Shown here one piece after another: positions 9,516-17,595 of a stretch of DNA of 51,523 bases (position 1 is the stretch's first letter; every line of letters begins with the position of its first letter). The stretch comes from Klebsiella pneumoniae. Lineage in GTDB: Bacteria; Pseudomonadota; Gammaproteobacteria; Burkholderiales; UBA3065. The position numbers were made by a program, and so were the translations under genes. Below the pieces are notes generated by a model. That model had not been told where the DNA came from. It saw only the letters and a program-made list of their open reading frames with translations, and did no database searches. Where the stretch lies: assembly GCA_945897555.1 (NCBI GenBank), contig CAMDGF010000009.1:1-51523 (forward strand), given 5' to 3'.

Positions 9516-9833
9516 CTAGATCTGCATGTTCATGACTTCGCGGTAGGCGGAGACCAGACGCTCCCGTACCTGGACCATCATCTGGAATGAGAGGCTGGCC
9601 TTGGACAACTCGATGACGACGTCCTGCAGGGCGAGGTTGGGGTCGGTGTCGAAGCGGCGCTTGAGCTCGTCGCCACGCGCCTGCTGCGCGCTGACATCGC
9701 GCAGCGCGTCGACCAGAGCTCCGGCGAAGCCCTCGCCAGTGGGTGCGGGCGATACCTGCGGACGCGGTGCCGCCTGAGCTGCGGTCGCGCGCATCTGCGC
9801 GAGCATGCTGTCGATCCCGTTGGTACTGTTCAT
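9516..9833 (-). CDS. fliE: flagellar hook-basal body protein FliE
   Basis: A 105-residue rod-base adaptor between the MS ring and the proximal rod. The ATG at 9833 follows GGAGG at a spacing of 7 bases and gives the normal length. The C-terminal half is the conserved part: GDELKRRFDTDPNLALQDVV then SLSFQMMVQVRERLVSAYREVMNMQI, matching the FliE end. A longer in-frame opening to 9914 lacks family similarity. It is the first gene of fliEFGHIJ and follows the FleS/FleR-like pair on the same strand. Confidence 0.95.
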   Translation of the reverse strand: MNSTNGIDSMLAQMRATAAQAAPRPQVSPAPTGEGFAGALVDALRDVSAQQARGDELKRRFDTDPNLALQDVVIELSKASLSFQMMVQVRERLVSAYREVMNMQI

Positions 9834-9862
9834 CGGATGGCCTCCCCGCTTCGAGTATAAGC

Positions 9863-9896
9863 CCTGCACCCATGGTGCGAGGGTGCGAGATGCAGG
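9863..9896 (-). other. imperfect hairpin between fleR-like gene and fliE
   Basis: CCTGCACCC (9863-9871) can pair with GGGTG (9881-9885) plus TGCAGG (9891-9896), with a bulge. It lies in the 87-base gap between the two genes. There is no following T run, so it may be an RNA processing or operator element rather than a terminator. Confidence 0.3.
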
Positions 9897-9920
9897 CCGA
9901 TGAGGCTGTGGCAACGGGTG

Positions 9921-11261
9921 TCAGACGTCGTCGCCCACCAGCCCCTCCTCACGCCAGCGCGCCAGCTTGTGACGCAGCGTGCGCTCCGGCATGGCCAGCC
10001 GCTCCGCGGCGAGGCGGCGGTTGCCACCCGTCGCGGCCAGCGCATCGAGCACCGCCTGCCGCTCGAGCGAGCGCAGGTCGGTGGCCGACGCCGCCGCTCC
10101 GGCAGCCGTGACATGCGGGCTGTGTGCCGCCGAGGCCTGCACCTGCGCCAAGACCCGTCCGGTCGCAGGCAGCATGAGATGTTCAGCCCGCACCTCGGGG
10201 CCGGGCGCGAGGATGGCCGCGCGCTGCATGACATTGGCCAATTCACGCACATTGCCCGGCCAGTCGTGGCTGCGCAGCGCCGCCCGCGCGCAGGGCGCCA
10301 GCGCCGCGCGCGCGTCATGCCGCTGCAGGAAACCGGTGGCCAACACGAGGACATCGTCCGGCCGCTCCCGCAATGGCGGCACCGCCAAAGGGAACACGTT
10401 GAGGCGGTAGTAGAGATCCTCACGAAAACCGCCTTGAGCCACTTCGGCCGCCATGTCGCGATTGCTGGTCGCCACCACGCGGATGTCGACCGGCAACGGC
10501 CGGCTGCCGCCGACACGTTCAACCTCGCGCTCCTGCAGGGCACGCAGCAACTTGGCCTGCAGCGGCATGGGCAGCTCCGACACCTCGTCGAGCAGCAAGG
10601 TGCCGCCGTCGGCCTGCTCGAATTTGCCGGCGTGGCTGCTGGTGGCACCGGTGAAGGCGCCCTTCTCGTGCCCGAACAGGGTGCTCTCGAGCAGGTTGTC
10701 GGGGATGGCGGCGCAGTTGATGGCGACGAACGGCTTGCTGGCACGCGGTGAGCGCGAGTGGATGAAACGTGCCAGCACCTCCTTGCCAACACCGCTCTCG
10801 CCAGTGACCAGCACCGTGGCGTCGGAGGCCGCCACGCGCGCAGCCAGCGTGTAGAGGTCGCGCAAGCCGGGGCTGGTGACCGCCCACGCATCGTCCTCCG
10901 CCAGGGTGCGTTTGAAGCGCGCCACCTCCGCCAACAGCACGTCGATGTCGAACGGCTTGGTCAGGTAGTGGCTGGCGCCGTCACGCACCGCCTGCACCGC
11001 GCGGGCGATGTCGCCGAAGGCCGTCATCATCACCACCGGTGTCTGCGGCCACTGGCGCTTGATCTCGCCAAGCAGGGTGTAGCCGTCCATCGGCGCCATC
11101 TGGATGTCGGTGAGCACCAGACTCACCGGACCGGTGGCGAGCGCTTGCAGCGCCGTCTCGCCATCGGCAGCCTCGACCACCTCGTAGCCCCCCGAACGCA
11201 GCGCGGCCAGCAACGCACCGCGCAAGGCGGTGTCGTCCTCGACCACCAGTAGCCGGTCCAT
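9921..11261 (-). CDS. sigma-54-dependent flagellar response regulator (FleR/FlrC-like)
   Basis: A 446-residue NtrC-family regulator. The receiver domain (1-115) has acidic residues EDD (8-10), phospho-acceptor Asp52 (VLTDIQMAPMDGY) and Lys in YLTKPFD. The AAA+ domain has Walker A GESGVGKE, the sigma-54 contact loop GAFTGA in HEKGAFTGATSSHAG, Walker B GGTLLLDEVSELP and FREDLYYRLNVFPL. The C-terminal Fis-type helix-turn-helix contains GGNRRLAAERLAMPERTLRHKL. The start at 11261 shares one base with the kinase stop (TGATG). Position directly before fliE and the paired PAS kinase point to class III flagellar gene control as in Vibrio FlrBC or Pseudomonas FleSR; orthology is inferred from context. 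Confidence 0.92.
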   Translation of the reverse strand: MDRLLVVEDDTALRGALLAALRSGGYEVVEAADGETALQALATGPVSLVLTDIQMAPMDGYTLLGEIKRQWPQTPVVMMTAFGDIARAVQAVRDGASHYLTKPFDIDVLLAEVARFKRTLAEDDAWAVTSPGLRDLYTLAARVAASDATVLVTGESGVGKEVLARFIHSRSPRASKPFVAINCAAIPDNLLESTLFGHEKGAFTGATSSHAGKFEQADGGTLLLDEVSELPMPLQAKLLRALQEREVERVGGSRPLPVDIRVVATSNRDMAAEVAQGGFREDLYYRLNVFPLAVPPLRERPDDVLVLATGFLQRHDARAALAPCARAALRSHDWPGNVRELANVMQRAAILAPGPEVRAEHLMLPATGRVLAQVQASAAHSPHVTAAGAAASATDLRSLERQAVLDALAATGGNRRLAAERLAMPERTLRHKLARWREEGLVGDDV

Positions 11262-12448
11262 CAGGCCGACCCCGTCCCGGCACGGGGGAGTTCGACGACG
11301 AAGGCGGCACCGTGTCCGGGTGCCGGATCGACGCTGACCCGGCCACCATGCCGCTCGATCACGCCGCGCACGATCGACAGGCCCAGGCCGGTACCGCCCT
11401 CGCGCCCGGAGACGAAGGGCTCGAAGATGCGCGGCAGCAGGTTGCGATCGACCCCTGGACCCTGATCGGCGATGCGCAGGCGCACGCGCTCTGCATCGAG
11501 CTCGAGCCGCAGCGTGACCACTCCACCCGAGGGGCTGAAGTGGATGGCATTGTCGATGAGGTTGCTGATGGCACCCTCGAGCGGCACGCGCCAGCCACTC
11601 ACCTGCCCGCAATCGCCCGGCAGTTCGAGACGCAACTCGACCTGGCGACGCGCCGCCAACCCGGACATCGAAGCCCGCACGCCGAGCAGGAAGGGCCCGA
11701 GCGCGATCGGCGCCGGCGGCGCGCTGCCGTGGTCGCCGAGCTGGTCGAACGCGTGGCTGATGTAGGCCTGCATGTGCTGGAGACGGTCGAGCAGCGCCTC
11801 GAGCTGCGCGCGCTGGCCATCGTCAAGACTGCCTCGCGCCAGCACGCCGGCGTGCAACAGGGCCGCCGACAACGGTGTGCGCAACTGGTGGGCGAGGTGG
11901 GCGGCGAACTGCCCCAACGCCACCAGCTGCCGCTCACGCTCCACGCCGGCACGTTCAGCGATGCTTGCGGTGACATCGGCAAGCGCGTAGACGGTCTCGC
12001 CGCTCGGCGTGCGGCTCTGCTGTATGCGCAGGCAGCTGCGGTCGAGCATGTACTCGTCGGCAACGGCGGTCGGCGTGAGCCGTGCCAGAAAGGTCTGCCA
12101 GAGGGCACCGGGGCCGAGCCCGGTGACGCGACCTGCCGAGGCGGAGAGCTGCAGCACGCGCCCAGCGGCATCGACCACGGCCACGGCCCCCGGCAGCGAA
12201 TCGAGGATGAGTGCCAATCGCGCAGCGATGGCGGTGCGCTCGCGCAGACTGCCGGCCAAGCGGCCAGCCGATTCGTCGAGCGTGCGGCGCAGTCGCGCCT
12301 GCTCGGCAAGCATCGCCTCGATGGCCTCGGCGGCAGACCCGACCCGCTCAACCACGGCGGGATCCGTGGCGGCTGTGCCGCCTGCCGGCCCGTACGGTTC
12401 AGGCTGCCCGGTCGGTCGCATGAGGCGCGGGGTCATGGCAGGACTCAT
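11261..12448 (-). CDS. PAS-containing sensor histidine kinase (FleS/FlrB-like)
   Basis: A 395-residue soluble kinase with no membrane segments. The N-terminal part (about 30-80) is a coiled-coil-like stretch (EAIEAMLAEQARLRRTLDES), followed by a PAS-like domain (about 75-165, ILDSLPGAVAVVDAAGRVLQ). The H box is AHLAHQLRTPLSAALLHAG, and the ATPase domain has LIDNAIHFSPSGG, DQGPGVD and GTGLGLSIVRGV. It precedes and is coupled to the sigma-54 activator gene. Start candidates are ATGs at 12448, 12436 and 12421. The gene is divergent from cheV, with about 120 bases between start codons. Confidence 0.9.
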   Translation of the reverse strand: MSPAMTPRLMRPTGQPEPYGPAGGTAATDPAVVERVGSAAEAIEAMLAEQARLRRTLDESAGRLAGSLRERTAIAARLALILDSLPGAVAVVDAAGRVLQLSASAGRVTGLGPGALWQTFLARLTPTAVADEYMLDRSCLRIQQSRTPSGETVYALADVTASIAERAGVERERQLVALGQFAAHLAHQLRTPLSAALLHAGVLARGSLDDGQRAQLEALLDRLQHMQAYISHAFDQLGDHGSAPPAPIALGPFLLGVRASMSGLAARRQVELRLELPGDCGQVSGWRVPLEGAISNLIDNAIHFSPSGGVVTLRLELDAERVRLRIADQGPGVDRNLLPRIFEPFVSGREGGTGLGLSIVRGVIERHGGRVSVDPAPGHGAAFVVELPRAGTGSA

Positions 12449-12512
12449 CGTTCATGGGACTTATTATGGTCTGCGGAGCAGCATGGAATGTTGTCTGCAA
12501 CAAAGAGCCTGC

Positions 12513-12540
12513 TAAAGTCGCGCCTGCTGGATGCCGATAG
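12513..12540 (+). promoter_or_regulatory. sigma-28 (FliA) type promoter of the che operon
   Basis: TAAAGTCG (12513-12520) and GCCGATAG (12533-12540) match the FliA consensus TAAAGTTT-N11-GCCGATAA at 13 of 16 positions, with a 12-base spacer, one longer than the enteric norm. The start codon of the first cheV is 27 bases downstream. Confidence 0.7.
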
Positions 12541-12567
12541 CCCCCGAACCGACCCACTCTGGCTGCC

Positions 12568-13518
12568 ATGTCCGAACTCTTTCGCAACGTCGAGGCGCGC
12601 ACCCGTCTTGCCGGCACCAATAAGCTGGAGATCCTGCTGTTCTCTCTGGGGACAGACCCGCGTACCGGCCGCCGCGAGACCTTTGGCCTCAATGTGTTCA
12701 AGGTCCGCGAAGTGCTCAAGGCACTGCCTGTCACGGCCGCCCCGGAGATGCCCGGCGTGGTCGAGGGCATGGTTTCGATGCGCGGCATCCTGGTGCCGAT
12801 CATCCACCTCGGCCGCTACACCGGCATCGCCGCCGAGACCCCGCCTGAAGTCATGATCGTGACCGAATACAACGGGCACACGCAGGGTTTCCTCGTCGAA
12901 GGCGTGGACACCATCCTGCGGCTCGACTGGGGGTCGATGCGCGTCCCACCCGACATGCTCAATGCCCACATGACCGGCCTTGTGACCGCCGTCACCGAAC
13001 TGCCCGACGGGCGTCTGGTGATGATGCTCGATGTCGAGAAGATCCTTGCCGAGACGGCGCCACCGCAGGACGAATCCATCTTCCAGAGCATCCGGCCGAT
13101 CTCCGGCACGAGCGGCATCGTGTTCTTCGCCGACGATTCGGCCGTGGCGCGGCAGCAGATCACCCGCACGCTGGACGCCATGAATGTGCGGCACCGCAGC
13201 GCCATCAACGGGCTGCGCGCGTGGGAGGACCTGCAGCGGCTGGCCGATCATGCCGATGTGCTGGGAGAGGCTTTGGAGAAGCACGTGCGGCTCATCCTCA
13301 CCGACATCGAGATGCCGGAGATGGATGGCTACATGCTCACCCGCCGCATCAAGGCCGACCCGCGTTTCCGGCACGTGCCGGTGCTGATGCACTCCTCGCT
13401 GTCATCGAGTTCCAACGAGCGTCTGGGACGCTCGGTCGGGGTCGATGCCTACGTACCGAAGTTCGAGCCGCACAAGTTGGCGGCCACCGTCGCCGAACTG
13501 CTCGGCAAGGCCGCCTGA
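12568..13518 (+). CDS. cheV: chemotaxis protein CheV (first copy)
   Basis: A 316-residue coupling protein with a CheW-like domain (about 15-165) and a C-terminal receiver domain (about 185-312). The CheW part shows GLNVFKVREVLKALPVTAAP and VSMRGILVPIIHLGRY; the receiver has FFADDS, phospho-acceptor Asp in LILTDIEMPEMDGYMLTRRI, LMHSSLSS and the Lys in VPKFEP. CheV is known to link receptors to CheA and may act as a phosphate sink for adaptation. It is the first gene of cheV-cheV-cheY-cheZ-cheA. A second cheV follows one base after its stop, with related layout but clearly different sequence. Confidence 0.94.
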   Translation: MSELFRNVEARTRLAGTNKLEILLFSLGTDPRTGRRETFGLNVFKVREVLKALPVTAAPEMPGVVEGMVSMRGILVPIIHLGRYTGIAAETPPEVMIVTEYNGHTQGFLVEGVDTILRLDWGSMRVPPDMLNAHMTGLVTAVTELPDGRLVMMLDVEKILAETAPPQDESIFQSIRPISGTSGIVFFADDSAVARQQITRTLDAMNVRHRSAINGLRAWEDLQRLADHADVLGEALEKHVRLILTDIEMPEMDGYMLTRRIKADPRFRHVPVLMHSSLSSSSNERLGRSVGVDAYVPKFEPHKLAATVAELLGKAA

Positions 13519-13519
13519 C

Positions 13520-14464
13520 ATGATGACCGACACCGCAGCCGCCACCTCGCTGCTCGATGCCGTCGACGGGCGCACCCGGCTCGCAGGCTCCAACCGCATG
13601 GAGCTGCTGCTGTTCTCGATCGGCACACCCGAGGTGTTCGCGATCAACGTGTTCAAGGTGCGTGAGGTGAGCAAGACGCCCGAGATCACACTCACGCCCA
13701 ACATGCCGGCGGGTGTGGATGGTGTCATCAACCTGCGCGGCAACATCATCCCGGTGCTCGACCTTGCCTTCTTCCTCGACCGCGACGGCGTGGCGGACTG
13801 CAGCAACCGGACCATGATGGTCACCGAGTACAGCCGCCATACCCAAGGCTTTCTGGTCGATAGCGTCGACCGCATCGTGCGGGTCGACTGGGAGAGCGTG
13901 CATGCGCCTGATGGCCTGATGGCGCGCCAGGACGGTCTGGTCACCGCCATCACCCACCTGCCCGACGGCCAACTGGTCTCGATCCTCGACGTCGAGCAGA
14001 TCCTCGCGCTGGCCTTTGGCGAGGTGGTGGTGCCTGCGCTGGAGCCGGTCGAGACCGACCCAGGCACATTCCTGTTCTTCGTCGATGATTCCTCGGTGGC
14101 GCGCCGCGAGATCGGTGCCGTGATGGACAAGCTCGGCATCCGCACACAGCTGGCGACCAATGGCCACGAGGCGCTGACTCGCCTGCAGGCTTTGGCATCG
14201 CAGGCTGAACGCGATGGTGAGCGGCTGGCCCAGTCGCTCAAGGTGATCCTGGTCGATGCCGAGATGCCCGAGATGGATGGCTACGTGCTGACCCGCCACA
14301 TCAAGGCCGACCGTCGCTTTGTCGGCATCCCGGTGGTCATGCACTCGTCACTGTCGTCCGAGGCCAACAAAGCCATGGGTGCCGCTGTCGGCGTAGATGC
14401 CTACGTCGCCAAGTTCCACCCCGAGATCCTGGCCGATACCTTGCGGCCGCTGGTCAGCCGCTGA
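13520..14464 (+). CDS. cheV: chemotaxis protein CheV (second copy)
   Basis: A 314-residue second CheV. The CheW-like domain reads VFAINVFKVREVSKTPEITL and GVINLRGNIIPVLDLAFFL; the receiver has FFVDDSSVARREI, phospho-acceptor Asp in VILVDAEMPEMDGYVLTRHI, VMHSSLSS and the Lys in VAKFHP. All receiver residues needed for phosphorylation are visible, so both CheV copies should be active. ATGs at 13520 and 13523 are both possible starts, 1 or 4 bases after the previous stop. The two copies share many positions, consistent with an old duplication rather than a recent one. Confidence 0.94.
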   Translation: MMTDTAAATSLLDAVDGRTRLAGSNRMELLLFSIGTPEVFAINVFKVREVSKTPEITLTPNMPAGVDGVINLRGNIIPVLDLAFFLDRDGVADCSNRTMMVTEYSRHTQGFLVDSVDRIVRVDWESVHAPDGLMARQDGLVTAITHLPDGQLVSILDVEQILALAFGEVVVPALEPVETDPGTFLFFVDDSSVARREIGAVMDKLGIRTQLATNGHEALTRLQALASQAERDGERLAQSLKVILVDAEMPEMDGYVLTRHIKADRRFVGIPVVMHSSLSSEANKAMGAAVGVDAYVAKFHPEILADTLRPLVSR

Positions 14465-14482
14465 TTCAGAGGACCCTCACAC

Positions 14483-14881
14483 ATGTCCGACCCGAACATG
14501 AAGTTTCTCGTCGTCGATGATTTCGCCACCATGCGCAGGATCGTCCGCAACCTTCTCAAAGAGCTGGGATTCGTCAACGTCGATGAGGCCGAAGACGGCG
14601 TGGTCGCTCTGCAAAAGCTGCGCAGCTCACGCTTCGACTTCGTGGTGACCGACTGGAACATGCCCAACATGACGGGCATCGAGCTGCTGCGTGGCATCCG
14701 CGCCGACGCATCGCTCAAGCACCTACCGGTGCTCATGATCACGGCCGAGGCGCGCAAAGAGAACATCATCGAGGCCGCACAGGCGGGTGCCAGCGGCTAC
14801 GTGGTCAAGCCTTTTACCGCAGCCACGTTGGACGAGAAGCTGAAGAAGATCTTTGCCACCCTTGCCGCTCGCGCGGCCTGA
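14483..14881 (+). CDS. cheY: chemotaxis response regulator CheY
   Basis: A 132-residue single receiver domain. Residues of the active site are Asp12, Asp13, phospho-acceptor Asp57 ([12 protein letters not shown]), Thr87 (LMITAEA), Tyr106 and Lys109 (GYVVKPFTA), the same numbers as in E. coli CheY. CheY-P binds the FliM/FliN switch and reverses rotation. A ribosome site AGAGGA precedes the ATG. The gene lies between cheV and its phosphatase gene cheZ. Confidence 0.97.
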   Translation: MSDPNMKFLVVDDFATMRRIVRNLLKELGFVNVDEAEDGVVALQKLRSSRFDFVVTDWNMPNMTGIELLRGIRADASLKHLPVLMITAEARKENIIEAAQAGASGYVVKPFTAATLDEKLKKIFATLAARAA

Positions 14882-14905
14882 CCTGAGCCGAAACAGGAGA
14901 CCGCG

Positions 14906-15649
14906 ATGAGCGCCAGCGATTCCGACAGCCCCGAACTCGAAGCCCTGTTCGACAGCATCGTGGCTGAGACGGTGGCAGCGCGCTGCGCCGAGACCGGTGA
15001 GGCATTGCCGCCAGCAGCCCAGCCGGCCAACGATGGGGAACGGCCCGGCGTGCCGCAGGACGTGTTCGAGCATGTCGGGCACCTCACCCGGCGCCTCCAC
15101 GAGACCCTGCGCGAACTCGGACACGACCGCAAGCTTGCCGCTGTTGCGGACAGCATCCCGGATACCCGCGACCGTCTGAGCTACGTGGCACGCCTGACCG
15201 AAGACGCCGCACAGAAGGTGCTCGCCGCCACCGAGCGAGCGCAACCGCTGCAAGATTCCATCGTGGGTGCATCAGCCGCGCTGGAGCAGCGTTGGGACGC
15301 GGTGTTCGCCAGCGGCAGCGACCCGATCGCCTTCCGTCAGCTGGCCGAGGACACCCGGGCCCATCTGCTGGCAACCCGCACGGCCGCATCCGCGACCCGC
15401 GAGGAACTCCACACCATCATGATGGCTCAGGATTTCCAGGACCTCACGGGTCAGGTCATCAAGACCATGACCGAACTGGTCGCCAGCCTTGAGCAACAGC
15501 TGCTCGCCATCCTCATCGAGCATGCCCCGGCCGATCGTGCAGCGGAGACTGACGGCCTGCACGGGCCGGCGTTCAATGCCAAGAGCGCCAGCGAGTCGCT
15601 CGGCAGCCAAGCCGAGGTGGATTCCTTACTCGAGAGCCTGGGCTTCTAG
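14906..15649 (+). CDS. cheZ: CheY-P phosphatase CheZ
   Basis: A 247-residue protein, longer than the 214 of E. coli CheZ, with extra length in an acidic N-terminal region. The catalytic helix reads MMAQDFQDLTGQVIKTM; Asp179 and Gln183 in DLTGQ correspond to the known D143/Q147 pair that positions water for CheY-P hydrolysis. The last residues (AEVDSLLESLGF) form the acidic, amphipathic C-terminal helix that binds CheY. AGGAG precedes the ATG. Presence of CheZ means signal termination is by a dedicated phosphatase, not only by CheV phosphate sinks. Confidence 0.95.
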   Translation: MSASDSDSPELEALFDSIVAETVAARCAETGEALPPAAQPANDGERPGVPQDVFEHVGHLTRRLHETLRELGHDRKLAAVADSIPDTRDRLSYVARLTEDAAQKVLAATERAQPLQDSIVGASAALEQRWDAVFASGSDPIAFRQLAEDTRAHLLATRTAASATREELHTIMMAQDFQDLTGQVIKTMTELVASLEQQLLAILIEHAPADRAAETDGLHGPAFNAKSASESLGSQAEVDSLLESLGF

Positions 15650-15658
15650 GAGAACGCC

Positions 15659-17566
15659 ATGAGTGCCTTCAGCGGAATGGAAGAGTTGTTGCAGGACTTC
15701 CTGCAGGAAGCCTCGGACCTGCTCTCGAGCGTCGATAACAAACTGGTGGAACTCGAGCAGCGCCCCGGCGACGATGGCCTGCTCAACGACGTCTTCCGTG
15801 GCTTCCACACCATCAAGGGAGGTGCAGGTTTTCTCGGCGCCACCGAGATGGTGGCGCTCTGTCATCGCACCGAGAACCTTTTCGATCGTCTGCGACAACA
15901 CACGCTGAGCCTCGACCCCGCCATCATGGACGTCATCCTCGAAGCCACGGCCGAGGTGCGCAACATGATGGGCCGGCTGTCGGCTGGCGCCCAACCCGAC
16001 CCCGCACCGGCGAGCTTACTCGCCGCGCTCGACGCCGTGCTGGAGGGCCGCAAGCTGGCACCCGCCGCCGACGCCGCACCGGCCGACGCGGCCCCTGCAG
16101 TGCCGAACGGCAGTGGCATGGTCGATTGGGGGGCTCTCCTGGCGGCTGTGGCCCCCGCCAGCGCCGAAGCGGCCAACGCCATCACCCCGGAGGCTGCAGC
16201 CACGGCACCTGCCCCACGCCCGGCGGCTGATGCACCACGCCCGGCGGCTGATGCACCACGCCCGGCAGCCGATGCACCACGCCCAGGCAAGGCAGCGTCC
16301 AGCAGCAGTGCGGCACGCGACACGACCATCCGCGTCGACACCGACCGGCTCGATCAAGTGCTCAATCTGTCCGGCGAGATCGGCTTGACCAAGAACCGAC
16401 TCAATTGTCTGCGTGCCGAGATGATGGCCGGCAACACCGGGCCGGAGACGGTGAACGCCATGGATGCGGCCATCGCCCAACTCGACCTGCTGGTCGGCGA
16501 CCTGCAGAACGCGGTGATGAAGACGCGCATGCAACCCGTCGGCAGCCTGTTCCAGAAATACCCGCGGCTGGTCCGCGACCTGGCCCGCCAACTGGGCAAG
16601 GATGTCGAACTGGAGATCAGCGGCGACGAGACCGAACTCGACAAGACCATCATCGAAGACCTCAGGGACCCCTTGGTCCACCTTGTGCGCAACGCCGTGG
16701 ACCATGGCATCGAGATGCCGGAGGACCGTGTGGCCGCGGGCAAACCGACCAAAGCGACGGTGCGCCTGAGCGCGCAGCAGGCCGGCGACCATATCGTGCT
16801 CGAGATCAGCGATGACGGCCGTGGCATCCGTGCCGACGTGATCCGTCGCAAGGCTCTGGAGAAGGGGCTGATCGACTTTGAGACCGCTAACTCTCTGGAC
16901 GAGGCCTCCAGTCTCAAGCTCATCTTCCTGCCCGGCTTCTCGACCAAGGACCAGATCTCGGACGTGTCGGGGCGCGGTGTCGGCATGGACGTGGTCAAGA
17001 CCAACATCCAGAAGCTCAATGGTCGCATCGACATCGATTCGCAACCCGGCAGCGGCACCCGTTTCCGCGTGCACTTGCCACTCACGCTGGCGATCATGCC
17101 GGTGCTGGTGGTGCGACTCAAGCAGCAGTCATTCGCCGTGCCACTCTCGATGGTGCGCGAGATCATGCCGCTCTCACCTTCGACCATCCAGCATGTGTCG
17201 GGACGTGCCACGCTCGTCTTGCGTGACGAGGTGCTGCCAGTGCGCTCGTTGGCTGGCATGCTCAACCGCGAAGGCGATGCACCACCGTTCGGCGTGCTCA
17301 TGCAAACGTCTGCACGGGGCTCGTTCATCCTCGGTGTGGATGGTTTCGTCGGTCGTGATGACGTGGTGATCAAGCCACTGGCTGAGATCAAGCCCAAGGG
17401 TGTATCGGGCGCGACACTCTCGGGCGATGGCTCCGTGGTGTTGGTGCTGGACATCGAATCGATGCTCGATGAGCCTGGCAGCGTGATGCTCGGCTACACC
17501 TTCAACCGTCGCGCGGATGACGCGCCGGCTGGCGCAGGGCCTGTAGATCCGGCGATCGCCGCCTGA
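15659..17566 (+). CDS. cheA: chemotaxis histidine kinase CheA
   Basis: A 635-residue kinase. The P1 HPt domain (about 5-105) holds the phospho-acceptor His50 in FRGFHTIKGGAGFLGATEMV. Residues about 108-222 are an Ala/Pro-rich linker with three PRPAADA repeats in place of a visible CheY-docking P2 domain. P3 dimerisation begins TIRVDTDRLDQVLNLSGEIG; P4 has HLVRNAVDHGIE, DDGRGI, GRGVGMDVVK and GSGTRF; P5 (about 480-610) is CheW-like (LAIMPVLVVRLKQQSFAVPL). AGGAG precedes the ATG. It is the last che gene here; no cheW, cheR, cheB or receptor gene is in the window. Confidence 0.96.
   Translation: MSAFSGMEELLQDFLQEASDLLSSVDNKLVELEQRPGDDGLLNDVFRGFHTIKGGAGFLGATEMVALCHRTENLFDRLRQHTLSLDPAIMDVILEATAEVRNMMGRLSAGAQPDPAPASLLAALDAVLEGRKLAPAADAAPADAAPAVPNGSGMVDWGALLAAVAPASAEAANAITPEAAATAPAPRPAADAPRPAADAPRPAADAPRPGKAASSSSAARDTTIRVDTDRLDQVLNLSGEIGLTKNRLNCLRAEMMAGNTGPETVNAMDAAIAQLDLLVGDLQNAVMKTRMQPVGSLFQKYPRLVRDLARQLGKDVELEISGDETELDKTIIEDLRDPLVHLVRNAVDHGIEMPEDRVAAGKPTKATVRLSAQQAGDHIVLEISDDGRGIRADVIRRKALEKGLIDFETANSLDEASSLKLIFLPGFSTKDQISDVSGRGVGMDVVKTNIQKLNGRIDIDSQPGSGTRFRVHLPLTLAIMPVLVVRLKQQSFAVPLSMVREIMPLSPSTIQHVSGRATLVLRDEVLPVRSLAGMLNREGDAPPFGVLMQTSARGSFILGVDGFVGRDDVVIKPLAEIKPKGVSGATLSGDGSVVLVLDIESMLDEPGSVMLGYTFNRRADDAPAGAGPVDPAIAA
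16214..16276 (+). repeat. 21-bp tandem repeat inside cheA (3 copies)
   Basis: Three in-frame copies of a 21-base unit encode PRPAADA; the first two are identical, the third differs at two bases, and a broken fourth begins PRPG. It lies in the flexible linker after the HPt domain. Such repeats can change copy number by slippage without breaking the frame. Confidence 0.9.
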
Positions 17567-17595
17567 ATCTGACGGCCTTGCCAGCGGCCGGCCGC

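Noticed and set aside
9885-9898. GG-N10-GC spacing (minus strand) resembling a sigma-54 promoter before fliE
   Set aside because: Only the GG and GC pairs match; the flanking TGGCAC and TTGC bases do not.
11312-12856. 514-codon plus-strand frame running into cheV
   Set aside because: Antisense to the FleS-like kinase and then out of frame with cheV; both real genes have full motifs.
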